A DNA stretch of 64,000 bases, from positions 350,263,087 to 350,327,086 of the forward strand of contig OZ010790.1 in assembly GCA_963932465.1 (NCBI GenBank), written 5' to 3'. Shown in pieces: positions 36,760 to 49,385 of this stretch. The notes below the pieces were generated by a model. It was not told where the DNA came from, did not search any database, and saw only the letters and a program-made list of their open reading frames with translations. Both the position numbers and the translations under genes were made by a program. The stretch comes from Maratus speciosus (lineage: Eukaryota > Arthropoda > Arachnida > Araneae > Salticidae). Positions within the stretch are counted from its first letter, which is position 1, and the number at the start of each line of letters is the position of its first letter.

Positions 36760-39700
36760 AAGTTTTGGATTATAACAGAAACAGTGTTTTTGAGGCTTTA
36801 ATCTTAAATACCATTCTTCAAAAGTTAGATAAAGCTACTTAAAAAAAAAATATGAAATGACTATAAGCTTAAATGAAGATCCCAAGTTGAGTGATTTAAT
36901 TTTATTTTTAGAGAAACTTTCTCAAAATTCTGAAAATATCCATAAAATCCTTCATTAAAGAAACGAAACGTTCATTTAATTCTAAGTTATTGACTTTATT
37001 GACGGAAAGCCTACACAATTGTTTAATGTGTAAAGGTGATCACATTTTAATAATATGTATGCAATTGTTATATTTGCCCGCTAAAAAAGATTCGTTATTG
37101 TTAAAATGAAAATATTATGCTACAAATGCTTATCGACAGTTCACAGCATTAGTCAATGTAAAAGTTCAAGTGCGGGCAAAAATGTAGCAAGCGTCATCAC
37201 AGCTTGATTCATTTAAAACGCGGTGAGGAAAGTGTTGATACTAATCAGAAAATACCAAATTAAAAGAGAAGTAATCTTAGTAGTAATTCGTTGCAAGCCG
37301 CAAAGTCATTTTCTTCGCATAATAACGCAAATATATGTCACCACTTTGTGTGAAAATATACAGTTATTTGGTAACACGCATTCAACCATTAAGAATACTG
37401 TAATGAGCATGACGTCTTCTTTTAGTAAACAAGTACCGCTTTCAACAGAGATAATATATATGTACAAAACGCTAGCAGAAAATTTGTTTCAGTTAGTGTA
37501 TTGCTACATTCAGGATCTCGAATTAACTTTATAAAGAAGGAATGTACTGAGTTAGTGTGCGTGAAAGGAAAGACAATAAACACATCAATTTCAGAGCTAA
37601 ATGATTCAGTCATGAATATAAAGGAACAACCATCGCAAATGAAGCTAGAATTTTTAACACTAGAAGCGCCGTCTATTTTACTCAAGTTTTATAAAAAGTG
37701 TGTCACACCAGAATTTTTAATTAAAACTATTTTACTTACTTAATTAGCCTATTTTTGTGCTGCCTGCATTTTACATATCTTAAGAAGAAATTTCTGCTTC
37801 GAATCGACTATTATCAATTTGACAGGTGTCAACTAATCGAATTGCGCGAACGTGGTCGCATGACATTTCACCTATGGTATGCTAATTACCAGGTGAGGAC
37901 CAGAGTACCAAAACTCTGGAACTATTATGAAATCCAATTCGTAACTCCTTTTTGTTTAATTTTTCAGATAAGGAAACAGCTGTGTACATGAACAGAATTT
38001 TTCTATCCGATATAGTTCGAATTTACGATCCATTGGGATTACTCGGGCCTGGGACAACTAAAGCTAAAACTTTCATACAGAGACTTTATATATTAAAGTT
38101 AGGTTAGAATAAACCACTTCTAGATGACGTTAAGGATAAATAGTAATGCTTTATTGGGACACTTCAATAGATAAACAGTTTAAACATTACCTGTTATGTT
38201 TTACATGTTATGAATTCGGAAATAGAACTACACGAGGAAAATTCGGAAATTGAACAACACTGTTTCTCCGATGCATCAGACCTCGCTTACGGATCAGCCA
38301 TTTAACTATGACGTACAACAAATTCTAGGTCATCTTTAAATTTAATGACAGTAAATCTAGGGTTGCACCTTTGACACTCCCAATACTGAAGCTCTCCGCA
38401 TGTGCCTTATTGTTCCAACTCGTATCTAAAGTATTGAATTTTCTAAAGTTGCATATCAATAAATTAATTTTGTGGGTCTCGGACACCTTCTTAGCACAGA
38501 TTCATACTCCTCCTAATCTGCTTAAAAATTTTGGTGCTAATATAATATATGAAATTCAAGAGTCCACCAAGACGTATTAATTGCAGTACATACGCTCAAA
38601 AGACAATACAGGAGATTTTCTGCCCTGGGGTCTAGCCTGTAATTGACAAGTTAATTGATTATGAACTTTAGTGGCACGGACCTTCCTTTCTAAAGGAAAT
38701 ATACAGCATATCTAATAATAACACTGACTTACAACATGTGAAAAACTCTATTGATTTTTCATCCCTACATAAACTAAAAAACTAATACTACATTTCTGTA
38801 ATAATTTTGCTGAATTCGTTAATGCGATTATAAGTATTAGCAATAATTATGTTAAAATATTACATGTTTTAAGTTATATATTAAGGTTATTAGATAATAC
38901 AAGAAGGCCTACTGATAAAAGAAAAGGACACGTAAGTATTGATGAATTAACAAAGACAGAAACATTTCTGATACGGGAGGTTCAAAAGGGTGAGTTAAAA
39001 GCAGAAAATACTTCATTGTTCAAAGGTAAGCAAATTTGTGAGAAAAGTAAATTGTAATTGTTAAATCCTTTTATGGAAACATGCCAAGTTTTAAGAGTAG
39101 GAGTTCATTTAGATCACGCCGACCTAAAATTTGCTCAAAAACATCAATACATTTTACCAGTCAAGGGTAAATTGTGTAGCCAAATTGCAGATTATTACGA
39201 CAAAAAACCTTCAAATAGGTGCGCAGGTATTGTTATGCTGCTTGTGGCAAAACATTACGAGGAAGAAATTTAGATAGGGAAATAACGCATGAGTATGTAT
39301 CTTGTAGTAAAATAAATCCTATAGCTATACAACAAATCATGGATTCGCTACCCACAGAGAGAGAGTACGTCCTAGCGTACCTTTAAGCTATGTGGGCACA
39401 GATTTTTGTGACCCCTTTTTTATAAATATAGGGTACAAAGAAAAAGATGCTTAATAAGGCCTGCTTGGCAATCTTTGTTTCCTTTGTAACTAAATCAGTG
39501 CATGTAGAATTAGTATCAGAATTGATATCTGACGTATTTATTGCATTAATAAAAGATTCATTACTAGGCGTGGAAAGTGCGCTGTAATATTCCCAGATAA
39601 CGCAACAGATTTTGTTGGCACGAACGCCGAGTTCAAGAGACTCCATAATTTATTAAGATGTCCGGAAGAGATGTTAGAAAATTATTTGCAAGAGGAGAAT

Positions 39701-40280
39701 ATCCCTTGGGAATTTATTCCACCTCGTGCACATAATTTTGGTGGGTTGTGGGAGGCTGGGATAAAATTGGTAAAATGTCATTTAAAGCAAACGATAAACA
39801 ATGAAAGACTACATTCGAAAAGAAACTAAATGTAGATACTCAGATAGAGTCGTTATTAAGCTCACGTCCAATTACTGAATTACCCTCCGAGAGGAAAGAC
39901 TTGAAAGCCGTAACACCAGCTCACTTCTTAATCGGGTTAATTTTGAGAGCCACTGTTGAACAGGAATTAATAGTCAGTCTAGATGGCATAGCATTTCAAA
40001 ATGGTTTTAATTCATATGTAATCGTTGGTATAGAGAATATTTAAATACACTTCACCACCGTTTTAAATAGAAATTTGCAAAAAAACTTAACCAAGTAAAG
40101 ACCAGTGTTGATAAAAGAAGACGATGTTCGTACAAATAATATTTATTAGAATACATTACAAATGTTTTACCAAGTGAAAATGGTAAGGTTAGTGTTATGG
40201 AAATGAAAACCGCAAGGAGAATAATTAAAAAAAGTATATCCAAATTTGCGACATTGCCACAACAAATTTCAGAAAACTAG
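36760..40280 (+). pseudogene. BEL/Pao gag-pol, many frameshifts and a deletion in RT
   Basis: Gag: FEALILNTILQKLD (36790) and a zinc-knuckle region (CYKCLSTVHSISQC near 37115-37160, then KRHHSLIH). Protease: HSGSRINFI near 37505, where the family's catalytic Asp appears as His. RT/RNase H: QLIELRERGRMTFHLW (37825), DIVRIYDPLGLLGP (38010), CFSDASDLAYGSAI (38265). Linker and integrase: QVLRVGVHLDHADLKF (39080), SYVGTDFCDPFF (39385), FVTKSVHVELVSEL (39480), IPPRAHNFGGLWEAGIK (39715), SSRPITELPSERKDL (39860), and a C-terminal ISKFATLPQQ ending at TAG 40278-40280. The N-terminal RT palm with its YxDD motif is missing. Inactive. Confidence 0.88.
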
Positions 40281-40454
40281 TTATTAACTATGGAAAAGCA
40301 TGGTTGTGTTTTGTGTTTATTCTTAATTTATTATTGTTGTAGTTTCGCAATTGTATTATGCCTTGTGAAAAGAAAGTTGTCGTTTTGTATCCTATTATTT
40401 AATCACTTCTAAGTGTATAATTCATTGAAGTTTACCCTTCAGTGTCGGGGGGTA

Positions 40455-41220
40455 TGTTTGGAATTATTTGTAATTATATGTCAAAATGTTTATAACGCGC
40501 TTTTTCTGCTAATATACAGGGTGTGCCAAAATTGGACCGACAAATTAAGAGGGGTGATAAAAGGCACCAAGAAGATGAAAAAAATTACCATAGAACATGG
40601 GATCGTAAATCCTGTATTAGGACACAAATACAGAGTGTTTTATCCTAACGGAACTGCGTTGACTGTAATAATAAAATAAAAGAAAACATTACAATTAAAA
40701 TGCAACGATACGTATCTTACTTTGTGTAATCACGAAAAGTTGTGGAAATAAAGACTGCTCAAGCAACCGATGATACCGTATGAACTATCAGGATCAATCC
40801 AAAATCTAGAGCATCAAGTGTATACATCTTGCGCGCATAGTGAGAACTTCTACCGCTTCATTCAATATTATCACATTTACAACAAAGGTAATAATGTCTA
40901 TTAAAAGTTTTATTATAAAATACTTCAGTTTTCTGAAAGTTATTAGCGTCAACACAAATTGAATTAATGCTGAAGACTCTGTATTTTTGATTAAATACGT
41001 GGTTTACATCATTTTGATAATTTCTATCACCCTTCTTATTTTCTCGGTCGGATTTTGGAACACTCTGTATGTAACCATAGAAATTTTATTATTTAATGTT
41101 AGTTTAATTTGTTTCTCTTGGCATGAAGGCACGCAATGTACTTCATTATGATAAATAAAGATGATAAAGTCATTTTACGAACGTTAGTTTTTTAATTAAA
41201 TTTTGTACGCATCGCCTACA
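40455..41220 (+). repeat. 3' LTR of the BEL/Pao element, interrupted
   Basis: Left part 40455-40512 (TGTTTGGAATTATTTG...) and right part 41072-41220 match the 5' LTR. The 5' LTR shows what the site looked like before the nested element inserted. Confidence 0.8.
40513..41071. mobile_element. Nested DNA transposon with TACAGGGTGT ends
   Basis: Inverted ends: ATACAGGGTGTGCCAAAAT at left, ATACAGAGTGTTCCAAAAT read inward from the right; similarity extends about 35 bp. TAA lies on both sides (40510-40512, 41072-41074), a 3-bp duplication. The uninterrupted 5' LTR confirms insertion. PIF/Harbinger duplicates TWA triplets, but the superfamily is unproven. The interior (~560 bp) has no transposase. 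Confidence 0.75.
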
Positions 41221-41504
41221 ATAAGGTTAATATGATTTAATGAGATATATCAATTTTCACCGTGTCAGATATAATTTCTAAGATGGTCGATGTTTTTTGA
41301 AAAATTAATCCAAACCAATAATTCATTTTAAAATCCAACTCACTATATTTTTTAACCAACATTCAACGAAGAAGTTTAAACTTTCGTTTGTATACACTTA
41401 GACATAAATATAAACATGCACCTCATACCTCAAATAATAAAGTGTAAAATTTTCTTAAAAAACAAGCGATGTATTTCATTTAAGTTTTGAAATTAAGCTT
41501 AAAA

Positions 41505-42602
41505 CTAGTATGTTGTGGCCATCACAAAACTTTCTTCTATATAAATTACGTCAATTAAATCATTTAAATAGTACAAGAAATTACATTCATTTATCACCCA
41601 TTCATATCAAAGTATATCTGAATTTGAAGTTTGATGAAAATTCGTGCATTAGTGCTTGAGATAGAGCTACAGCAGAAATTCTGAAAAATATAGCATAGCA
41701 GTGCTACCTGTTGAGCGATTTACAACAAAACATAAACAGCACTAATTGATATCAAGACATACCTGAATCTGAAATTGGTTGAAAATCCAAGCATTAGTAC
41801 TTGAGATAGAGCTATTGCGAAAATCACAAAAACAGCATAGCAGCGCCACCTGTTGAGAGATTTACACCTAAATCTATACAATGACAATCCATGTCAAGGA
41901 CTAACTGATTCTGAAGTTTCATGAAAATACCTGCAATAGTTCTTCAGATACAACTATAGTGAAAATTCTGAAAAAAGCAGCATAGCAGCGCCACCTGTTG
42001 AGCGATTTGCACGAAAACATAAACAGCACTAATTCATATCGAGGTATACCTGAATCTGAAATTTGTTGAAAATTCAAGCATTAGTCCTTGAGATAGAGCT
42101 ATTGCGGAAATCGTAAAGACTGCAGTATAGCAGCGCCACCTGTCTAGCGATTTACACCAAAATGTACAAAACTTCAATTCATGTCAAGGAATAACTGAAT
42201 CTGAAGTTTGATGAAAATCCATGCATTAGTTCTGGAGATTGAGCTATTGCGATAATCATTAAAAATGCTGCATAGCTGCGCCACCTGTTGAGCGATTTAC
42301 ACCAAAAACTAATCAGGTCCAGTTTATGTCAAGGTCTAACTGAATCTGAGGTTTTGTGAAATTTCGTGCATTAGGTCTTGAGATAGAGCGCCCACAATAT
42401 CTTTGTCACATAAAGACTCGCAGAGTGACAAAATGACGGAGTGACAGAGTGACAGAGTGACAAAGTGACAGGCAGACTCACAGACAGACATTTTCTAAAA
42501 ACCATCAAATCGTATTCAGGACATTCTAAAACGTATAAATCCGTCGAAAACCGGAAGTCGGAAAATTTCACAAATCCAATACTTTTTTCTTGTAAAGACA
42601 GA
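41505..42602 (-). mobile_element. Rolling-circle-like non-autonomous element, copy 2 (inverted)
   Basis: Read on the minus strand it starts TCTGTCTTTACAAG (42602) and ends CATACTAG (41505). The 3' stem is TTGTG/CACAA with loop ATGGC, a perfect version of the stem in copy 1 (change of the last pair from T-G to T-A). Flanks are T on both sides. The leader, a degenerate GTCACTCT microsatellite and five 145-bp units follow the same order as copy 1. No protein of its own; an open frame across the leader is shared with copy 1 by descent. Confidence 0.78.
41701..42286 (-). promoter_or_regulatory. Array of AGGTGGCGC (CTCF-like) sites, reverse orientation
   Basis: GCGCCACCT lies at 41843, 41988, 42133 and 42278 (exactly 145 bp apart), with a mutated copy (GTGCTACCT) at 41701. 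The orientation is opposite to that of copy 1, so the two arrays point toward each other across about 30 kb. Confidence 0.4.
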
Positions 42603-44353
42603 ATAAAGTAAAAATAGATTTTGAATATATTACTTCCGCTGTAAATTTTAGAGCGCATTTTCTTAACGAACACTAACGTAAGTACGCAGTCTGAAAGTAT
42701 AAAAAACATAAGCTGTTAAAAAATCCTTTTTTTCTATATTCTTTTAATTTACTGATATATTTAGCGGATATTCTATAATTTTCGAAAGTTAGACCTTAAC
42801 TAATTTTACTTTTTACTTCTGCATCTACGAGTAACAGAAATTTCACACGACTTCATGAAATATACCGGATTATTGTTTAGGAAGATATTTTACCTAGAAT
42901 CTAATTTCTGAAATAAATAACAAAATTCCCACAGCAATTTTACAGCGAAAATATAACCATGAAGGAAATTATAGGGCAAAAAATATATTATAAAATAAAG
43001 TAAAAAAAAAAATATAAAATAAAATAAATAAAAAAATAATATATTCGTCCACCCTGTATATGAAAATAACCAAAATGACATGAACCTGAAAAAATTCATC
43101 TTGTACAACATTTGTGTTAATTTGTGCAAGAATGACACGTATATTTATGTGTAAAAAGATTTGTTTTAAATCTTGAAGGAATTTATGATTGTTTTTTTTT
43201 TTGTTGTTGTTGTTGTTGTTGTTTATACCATGCAGGGTTTCAAAGAAATTTGGCTCCACATTCCGGAAACTTGACAAAATACAGTAGAATTTACATATTG
43301 CATTTAAAAAGTATATATTAAATATAAGATGAAATACGAGCATTTTTACAAAAGAATTTTTAATTTGACATGCGAGCAAGAGACCAAAATCTGTTTTGCA
43401 TAATTTATTATAACGCAATTAAAAAAATTAGACGAATGTCTTGGAAAGTAAAAAAGACATCGGCGATAAAATGAGCTTAATATCAGATGTTATCTGACTA
43501 CCTAGATAATAAGGGATTTTGCACAAATCGTCTTTTTTACAATCTGATTTCCAAAAATGAAGTTAGTATTTAACGTAAGCTCAAAATTATTTTTAAATTA
43601 ATGTCAAGTAATATAAAGAAACTAACGCTCTTAAAAGTCTTTTATGAAACTATAAACTTATTTTGCGGTAAAGGTAATGAAAAAATTGTTACTCTTGGGC
43701 ACTGTCGAGGATGATTTCATTTTAGCACAAAATAAAGTGAAATTCCAATAATAAAGTTCAGGCTATCACTTTGAAAAAAGCACCCAGGTGCATTGATATT
43801 CTGAAAACTGCTCAAGATTCCGATATGGAATCAGAAAATGAAGAAAACATAAAGAAAACCTCAAAAGAAAAACCCCAAACCGATTTTGGTGACTGGTATT
43901 ACTAAAATAATTGAACTTACAAGCGAACTGTTGTCTTATGACAAGTTCTATTTCGAGGCTAAAATCACTATAAATTACATCACAAATCTCTTCGCCAGAA
44001 TTAGCGAAAATAAATCAACTCCTTCGCTGATTACTTAAAACAGAATAAAATAAATTATTACGTTGTTTCTTACAGGAAAAAAAAGTCGTTATTTGAGGAC
44101 TCTCTATTTCAATTAACCAATAACTAATTAAAGAAACACTAAACACTAGTGGTTTTAGTATTAACTAAATCTCGCAGATAAAATGCTGTAGTGAAGATAA
44201 ATTACTCTTACTTTTCGTAGCCGAACTTCGAAAAAAAAACGAAACATATGAGCTACCTAAACCACCTCCAAAATTCACCGGTCTTTACATCCTTCAAACT
44301 CCAAAGGCTGTGAAAAAAGGCGGACAAAACCACAATGAAAAAAAAGTTACACC
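42603..44353. other. AT-rich stretch, no gene seen
   Basis: Holds an A-rich tract (42998-43040) and a (GTT)n run (43201-43222). TTCGTCCACCCTGTATATG near 43047 resembles the end of the nested element at 41071, but no partner is visible. No coding content recognised. Confidence 0.5.
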
Positions 44354-44697
44354 CAAATAGTAGTAGAGCTGTTGAACATTTTTGAGTAGGTATTTGAGGC
44401 AGCCTGAAAATTTGTGCAACACTTCTTTATAATGCCTGAATACAAAATCGAGTGTCTGGCTGAAGGATCGTGGCCCAAAAACAGTGCCAGACACGTGTCA
44501 AGTGTCATTTTTTGACTACCCAAAAAAGGTATTTGAGGCACGCTGAGATTGAGACAGAATAATATTTATACTTAGAAAAAAATATTTTGAAAATGACAGA
44601 CGAAGTGTGACAGAAGAAGATGGCAAAAGAAATGTTGCACAAATTTTCAGGGTGCCTCAAATACCTTCCCTAAAATGTTTAGCAGCTCTTGGACTAA
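44354..44697. mobile_element. Fold-back element with GGTATTTGAGGCACCCTG arms
   Basis: 34-bp arms at 44388-44421 and 44633-44666 differ at one base; weaker complementarity extends outward about 30 bp (GAGCTGTTGAACATT against its partner). AGGTATTTGAGGCACGCTGA occurs a third time inside (44527). Probably a miniature DNA transposon, perhaps with a nested second end. No transposase. Confidence 0.7.
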
Positions 44698-45575
44698 AAT
44701 TGCTTCAAAACCAAACATTCCACTAATGGTAAAAACGATGAATGACATCCCCTACTAGTAAATGAAAAACAAAACCCCTCCAATTCAACATTTGTGTATC
44801 TTAAGCAGATTTTGAAAAGATATCCCACGATTAAGGAATCGTAAAAAAAAAAATGAATTGCAAATTAACACTTTTTCAGAAATCATTAAATAACTTAACA
44901 TAACATTAAATAACTCAAACAAATTTCTGCTAAAAACGATATTTTTTTTCAAAATACTTGTCTTCCTGGAGCTAATGTGAAATTCTATCAATATTAATGG
45001 GCAGTTTTTAAAAGGGCACTAGACACACATCATAAGTTTAAGCTTATCAGTAAATAACTTTAATTATCATTGATTTATATTTTTTTTCAGTGAGTTTTTA
45101 ATTCTCTCCGGAATCCGGAATGTCTGAATCACGTAACGATCGAAACACCAATTTTTTTTTTTTGGTAAATTTATATTTAAAGTTGATTCGATGTCCTGAA
45201 ATGTATAAAAATATATTTATTATAATTTTCTATAGTAAATAATTACGTATTTTTTTTTTAAATAAAGCGTATTTAGTAGTGTAATACTATAACTTGACTA
45301 GATGCATACTCAACTTACTTGAGTACAGTCGACACAAAATGGCGTCTGTCGCGATCGTTAAGACATTTCGGACCTGCTTATTTCAAAGTATGATTTAAAA
45401 TTAATAGAAAAACTTCTTTTGTTTTTTTTTCAAAAGTAATTCTTCAGTGATCTTACGCGTTTTTATGTATTTTGACGAAAATGTACCTAAAAATATTTTT
45501 AATAACCATGTCCAAATTGTGGAAGAACCTAAACACTAATATTCTTTATTTTCTAAATAAATAATTAATTATATT
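44698..45575. other. AT-rich stretch, no gene seen
   Basis: No element or coding signal recognised between the fold-back element and the Gypsy LTR. Confidence 0.5.
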
Positions 45576-45963
45576 ATGGGATGGGGCTCTATTCATGAAT
45601 CACAACGCACTTCTAAGACGAACACTGACATTTATTGCGACGAAGACAAAACAAAAATACAGTTAAAAACACTCTTTTAAATCTATATTTAGCTTTAAAG
45701 CAACCACTTAGGCTTCTTTTATTAACGTCGTTGAATATATCTAGCATTTCCATACGTCGTTTAAATCTTCCATTTTGTAGCGTCGAAATAATTCTGATTC
45801 TTCTACAAAACCAGCGTCGTCGAATTTTTTCATTCTATTTACTTTTTCTACATTTCCACTTGACACAGCTTCGTTAAGGCTGGTTTTCCTTTTAATCTCG
45901 AAGCGGAAAATACAGAGTCGGGGACACTCTCTGATTCAAGTGTTGCTTGCGAAATTCCCTACA
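45576..45963 (-). repeat. 3' LTR of the Gypsy element
   Basis: On the minus strand it starts TGTAGGGAATTTCGC (45963) and ends at CCCAT (45576). It aligns end to end with 50517-50897. Confidence 0.92.
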
Positions 45964-46216
45964 TGCGGCCTTCATGACATCTGGAGCTGCCGCAGCGACA
46001 TGTGCTAAAATAGAATATGAAAAAGAAACAAAAGCAAAAAACAATAACTGTTCTTAGGGGAAAAGAAGTAAAAAAATTAATCTGCACGTCAGAAAGATTA
46101 GCAGTCTAGTTGAAGTGTCGTAACATCATATGAAAATTTCTTTAAAACTATTGACTTATAAAATGTTCATAACACACAGGAAGAAAAGATGTTTAAAAAA
46201 TGTTTTTTTTTAAGTT

Positions 46217-48720
46217 TCAGTTTTCGTCAGGCCAAGGTTTCATGTATTCAGCACAGGAGCTAGTATTTATCGGTCCTTCCGTTGATGAGATTTTCGCTAC
46301 GTCGTAGGTGTCGTTAGACTTCACTTTGATTACTTTGTACGGACATAAGAATTTAGATGTCAACTTTAAACCTGGTCCTTGCTGGGTTCTCTTAATTGCT
46401 ACAAGGTCACCAAGCTTGTACTTCCGGGGTTTCTTACGCCGTAAATTATAGTGCTTGCGATTTTCTTGTTGAATTTCCAGAATATCCTTCTTAGCTTCTT
46501 TACGGAGCTCTTCTCTGTCTTTCATGAATTGTTCTTCGACTGCACTGTTTAAGAGGTCAATAATTTGTACATCTTCTTTCTGTTTCATTTTTGTACCAAA
46601 TAATATTTCAAACGGTGTTTTCTTAATGCTCCGTTGGTAAGTTGAATTAATGAATTGTTGAACTTTAGGAGCATGTTTAAACCATTTGGTCGGTTCGTCT
46701 TTGGACATTTTAGAAATTACAGAAATTATGGTGGAATTAAGTCGCTCCACTTGACCATTGGCACGGGGAAGACCAGTTGTAACTGTCTCGTGCTTTATAT
46801 TTTCATCTTGACAATAATCAGCAAATTCTTTGTTTGTGAATGCAGGACCTTTATCGCTAATGATGGTGGAAGGATTGCCAAAAGTATCACTTTGTTGTCG
46901 TAGTTTTCATATAACTTCGGTAGCAGAAGTGGTTTTACAGGGATACAACCAGACGAATTTAGTAAATGCATCTATTAAAGACAAAATATGTTTCTAATTT
47001 TTGTTGGTTGTTTCAAGAGGGCCTAAATGATCAATGTGGTAGGTTTTTAGTGGAGTCTCTTCTTTAGGTAAGGGATGTAATTCACCTTCTTGTTTTCCTC
47101 GTTTGCCATTATACAAAAGGCATGGACATTTGACATATTATGGATGAGTAATTCTTCGTTATGGAGTTCTTCACAGCGTTTACGGCCAAAATGTCCTTTG
47201 TCATGAACGTGTTTAATGACAATTTGCTGCATTTCATCCGGCACAACTATCAGATCGATACCTTTATGAGTTTTATAGAGAATGTTATTTTTAAGGAAAT
47301 AGTTGTCAAAAGGCTTTGTTTTCATAATTTCTTTGATGGCCTGTATATCTTCGTCAGTGTTCTGTGATTGTATGGTTTTGGAAGTAAAACTATCTTGAAT
47401 GATCATACATATTGTATTTCTAATTAAAGCGTCGACATGGCGCATGCGTGCACCTTGTCTGTGTTCGATTGTATAGTTATAGTCAGCTAACATTAAAGCC
47501 CATCGAGCAATCTTGGTGCAAAGATCTTTTTTATTCATAGTAAGGGCGAATGCGTTGCAATCTGTAACTATATTGAAAGGAATACCTAGAATGTAAACGC
47601 GAAATTTTTTAAGGGCTTCTATGACAGCTAAAACTTCTAACTCATAACTCGAATATTTACGTTCGGCATCTGTGGATTTTTTTTGCTCATAAAATAAACA
47701 GGATGAAATTGATTGTCAATAGAAGACTTTTGAAGGAGGATTGCTCCGTAATCGTCAATAGATGATGCATCACAGTGAACTTCTGTTTCGTTACTAGGGT
47801 TATAAATGCTTAAAACAGGACCTGAAGAAAGGGTGTGTTTCAGCTGATTAAATGCATTTCGTTGCTGGTCACCAAAGTGAAATTTAGTGTCCTTTCTAAG
47901 GAAATCTGTCAAGGGCTTAGCTATTAAAGAGTAATCTTGAATGAATTTGCGAAAATATTAAGTTAATCCGACAAATGAATATACATCTTTTATACTTTTA
48001 GGTTCTGGGAAATTGAAGACAGCTTTAGTTTTTAAGGGAGATGGATGCAGTTGACCATTTTTAATGTGGTAACCGAAAAAAATCAATTTCTCGCTGTAAA
48101 AAGTGGCATTTTTTGAGGTTCAACTCTAAACCATATTCTTATAAAGTTGTAATTTCTGGAGTCCTTCGACTTCGTTTTCAGCTGGTATTATGAAGTCATC
48201 CATATAGACAATAAGTACTTTTTCATTAATGAGGTCTCGAAAAACGTTATAAATATATCTTTGAAACACTAAGGGTGCATCGCTAAGGCCATAATTCATA
48301 TATAAGAATTCAAATTGACCAGAAAGTGTTAGGAAAGAAGCATATTTTCTACTATTTTCTTCTACTTCGATATGAAAAAAAGCATTTTTAAGGTCAAGAG
48401 TAGTAAATACTTTTGCAGAATGCAACTGATCAATAATGTCATCAATTACTGGGAGAGGAAAACGTTCTTTATGTGTTTTAGAATTTAACTTCCTATAGTC
48501 AACACACAATCTATATAAGCCATCTTTCTTTTTTACTAGGACAATAGGTGATGAAAAATTACTAGTGCTTTTACGAATAATTCCTTTTTCGAGCCACTCA
48601 GAAATTTGTTTTTCGACGAAGTTTTACTCTATTTGCACCAAGCGTCTGGGAGGACAAGTGGCAGGTTCTTCGTTTTCCAGATGAATTGATAATTTAACAT
48701 CAATTGTCTTTATTTTTCAA
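46217..48720 (-). pseudogene. Gypsy pol: reverse transcriptase, RNase H, integrase
   Basis: RT lies at 48509-48126: VDYRKLNSKT, FTTLDLKNAFF (motif A), YGLSDAPLVF and VYMDDFI (motif C, YMDD). RNase H follows in other frames: HCDASSIDDYGAIL near 47750, and ARWALMLADYNYTIEHRQG near 47470. Integrase shows a zinc-binding HHCC start (VHDKGHFGRKRCEE near 47190), a core with TIISDKGPAFTNKEF (near 46850) and LPRANGQVERLNS, and a C-terminal GPY-like segment CPYKVIKV. The last frame ends at 46217. Stops or frameshifts separate the blocks, so I call it broken. Confidence 0.9.
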
Positions 48721-49352
48721 GGAGAATAATTTTGAATAAGTTCTGAAATTTTTGAACATATTGTTTCATCGGTAATATGAGATAAATAAAAATTAAGATC
48801 GTCTAACACATGAGCAACATTAATCATAAAAATATTGGACGTATCGTCATTTTTCTCGATTTTTTGCATCGAAATATTATTTCCAGAAATTGTTAAAATA
48901 CTTTGTTGTATAATATCTGTACCAATAATAAGATCAAAATGTATGGAATAATCTGGGACTACGTAAACATTAGTTGTATAATTAAAATCATCTATCATAA
49001 TGTCCGTAGAGAAAATACCCAGGGGTTTGATTATAGTATTTCCTAATCCAGTTAATGTGATGGTTGAATGTTCAAGGTTGGAGACTGTAGGGAGTTCGCG
49101 GTAAATACTTTCCTTTAGAAAGCTTCTTTCACTACCTGTGTCTACCAATGATGTAACATTTACAGACGAAATAATGACTTGTTTGGTCATAAAAGTGTTC
49201 GACATAACTGTGGAAACATTGGAGTGTTCTGACTTAACTCTAGGTCTCCTTCGTTGATCACATTGAGCCGATTTATGGCCAAAATTCGAACAACTGAAAC
49301 AACGAGGGCCTTTGTCTTTATGTCTGCATTGGCTACTTTTATGATTTGACAA
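48717..49352 (-). CDS. Gypsy zinc-knuckle and aspartic protease segment
   Basis: Open frame of 211 codons. It begins inside a CCHC knuckle (CFNCGLSNHKSSQC, whose first residues lie upstream of 49352), continues with CFSCSNFGHKSAQC (49300), then the protease active site TSLVDTGSERSFL (about 49140) and the flap region, with LIIGTDIIQQS near 48910. Retroviral-type proteases work as dimers on Gag-Pol; this has the DTG triad. It is one part of the polyprotein, not a separate gene; a stop separates it from gag. Confidence 0.85.
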   Translation of the reverse strand: MSNHKSSQCRHKDKGPRCFSCSNFGHKSAQCDQRRRPRVKSEHSNVSTVMSNTFMTKQVIISSVNVTSLVDTGSERSFLKESIYRELPTVSNLEHSTITLTGLGNTIIKPLGIFSTDIMIDDFNYTTNVYVVPDYSIHFDLIIGTDIIQQSILTISGNNISMQKIEKNDDTSNIFMINVAHVLDDLNFYLSHITDETICSKISELIQNYSP

Positions 49353-49385
49353 GCCACAATTAAAGCAAAAAAGATCAGATTTTGG

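Larger units (their letters stand above)
35193..41220 (+). mobile_element. BEL/Pao LTR retrotransposon, degraded
   Basis: 5' LTR 35193-35415 and 3' LTR 40455-41220; the latter is split by a nested element. A G-rich polypurine tract (GTCGGGGGG, 40443-40452) sits just before the 3' LTR. The interior carries gag, protease, RT/RNase H and integrase remnants in order on the plus strand. The LTRs have diverged, so the insertion is old. A target duplication could not be fixed. Confidence 0.88.

Noticed and set aside
42371..43418. Minus-strand frames of 112, 82 and 149 codons
   Set aside because: The first is the repeat leader; the others run through A-rich/T-rich tracts and a (GTT)n microsatellite, giving Phe/Leu/Asn-rich peptides without a motif.
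45964..46216. Possible envelope gene between integrase and 3' LTR of the Gypsy element
   Set aside because: Only about 250 bp remain and no frame is open; no third gene is supported.
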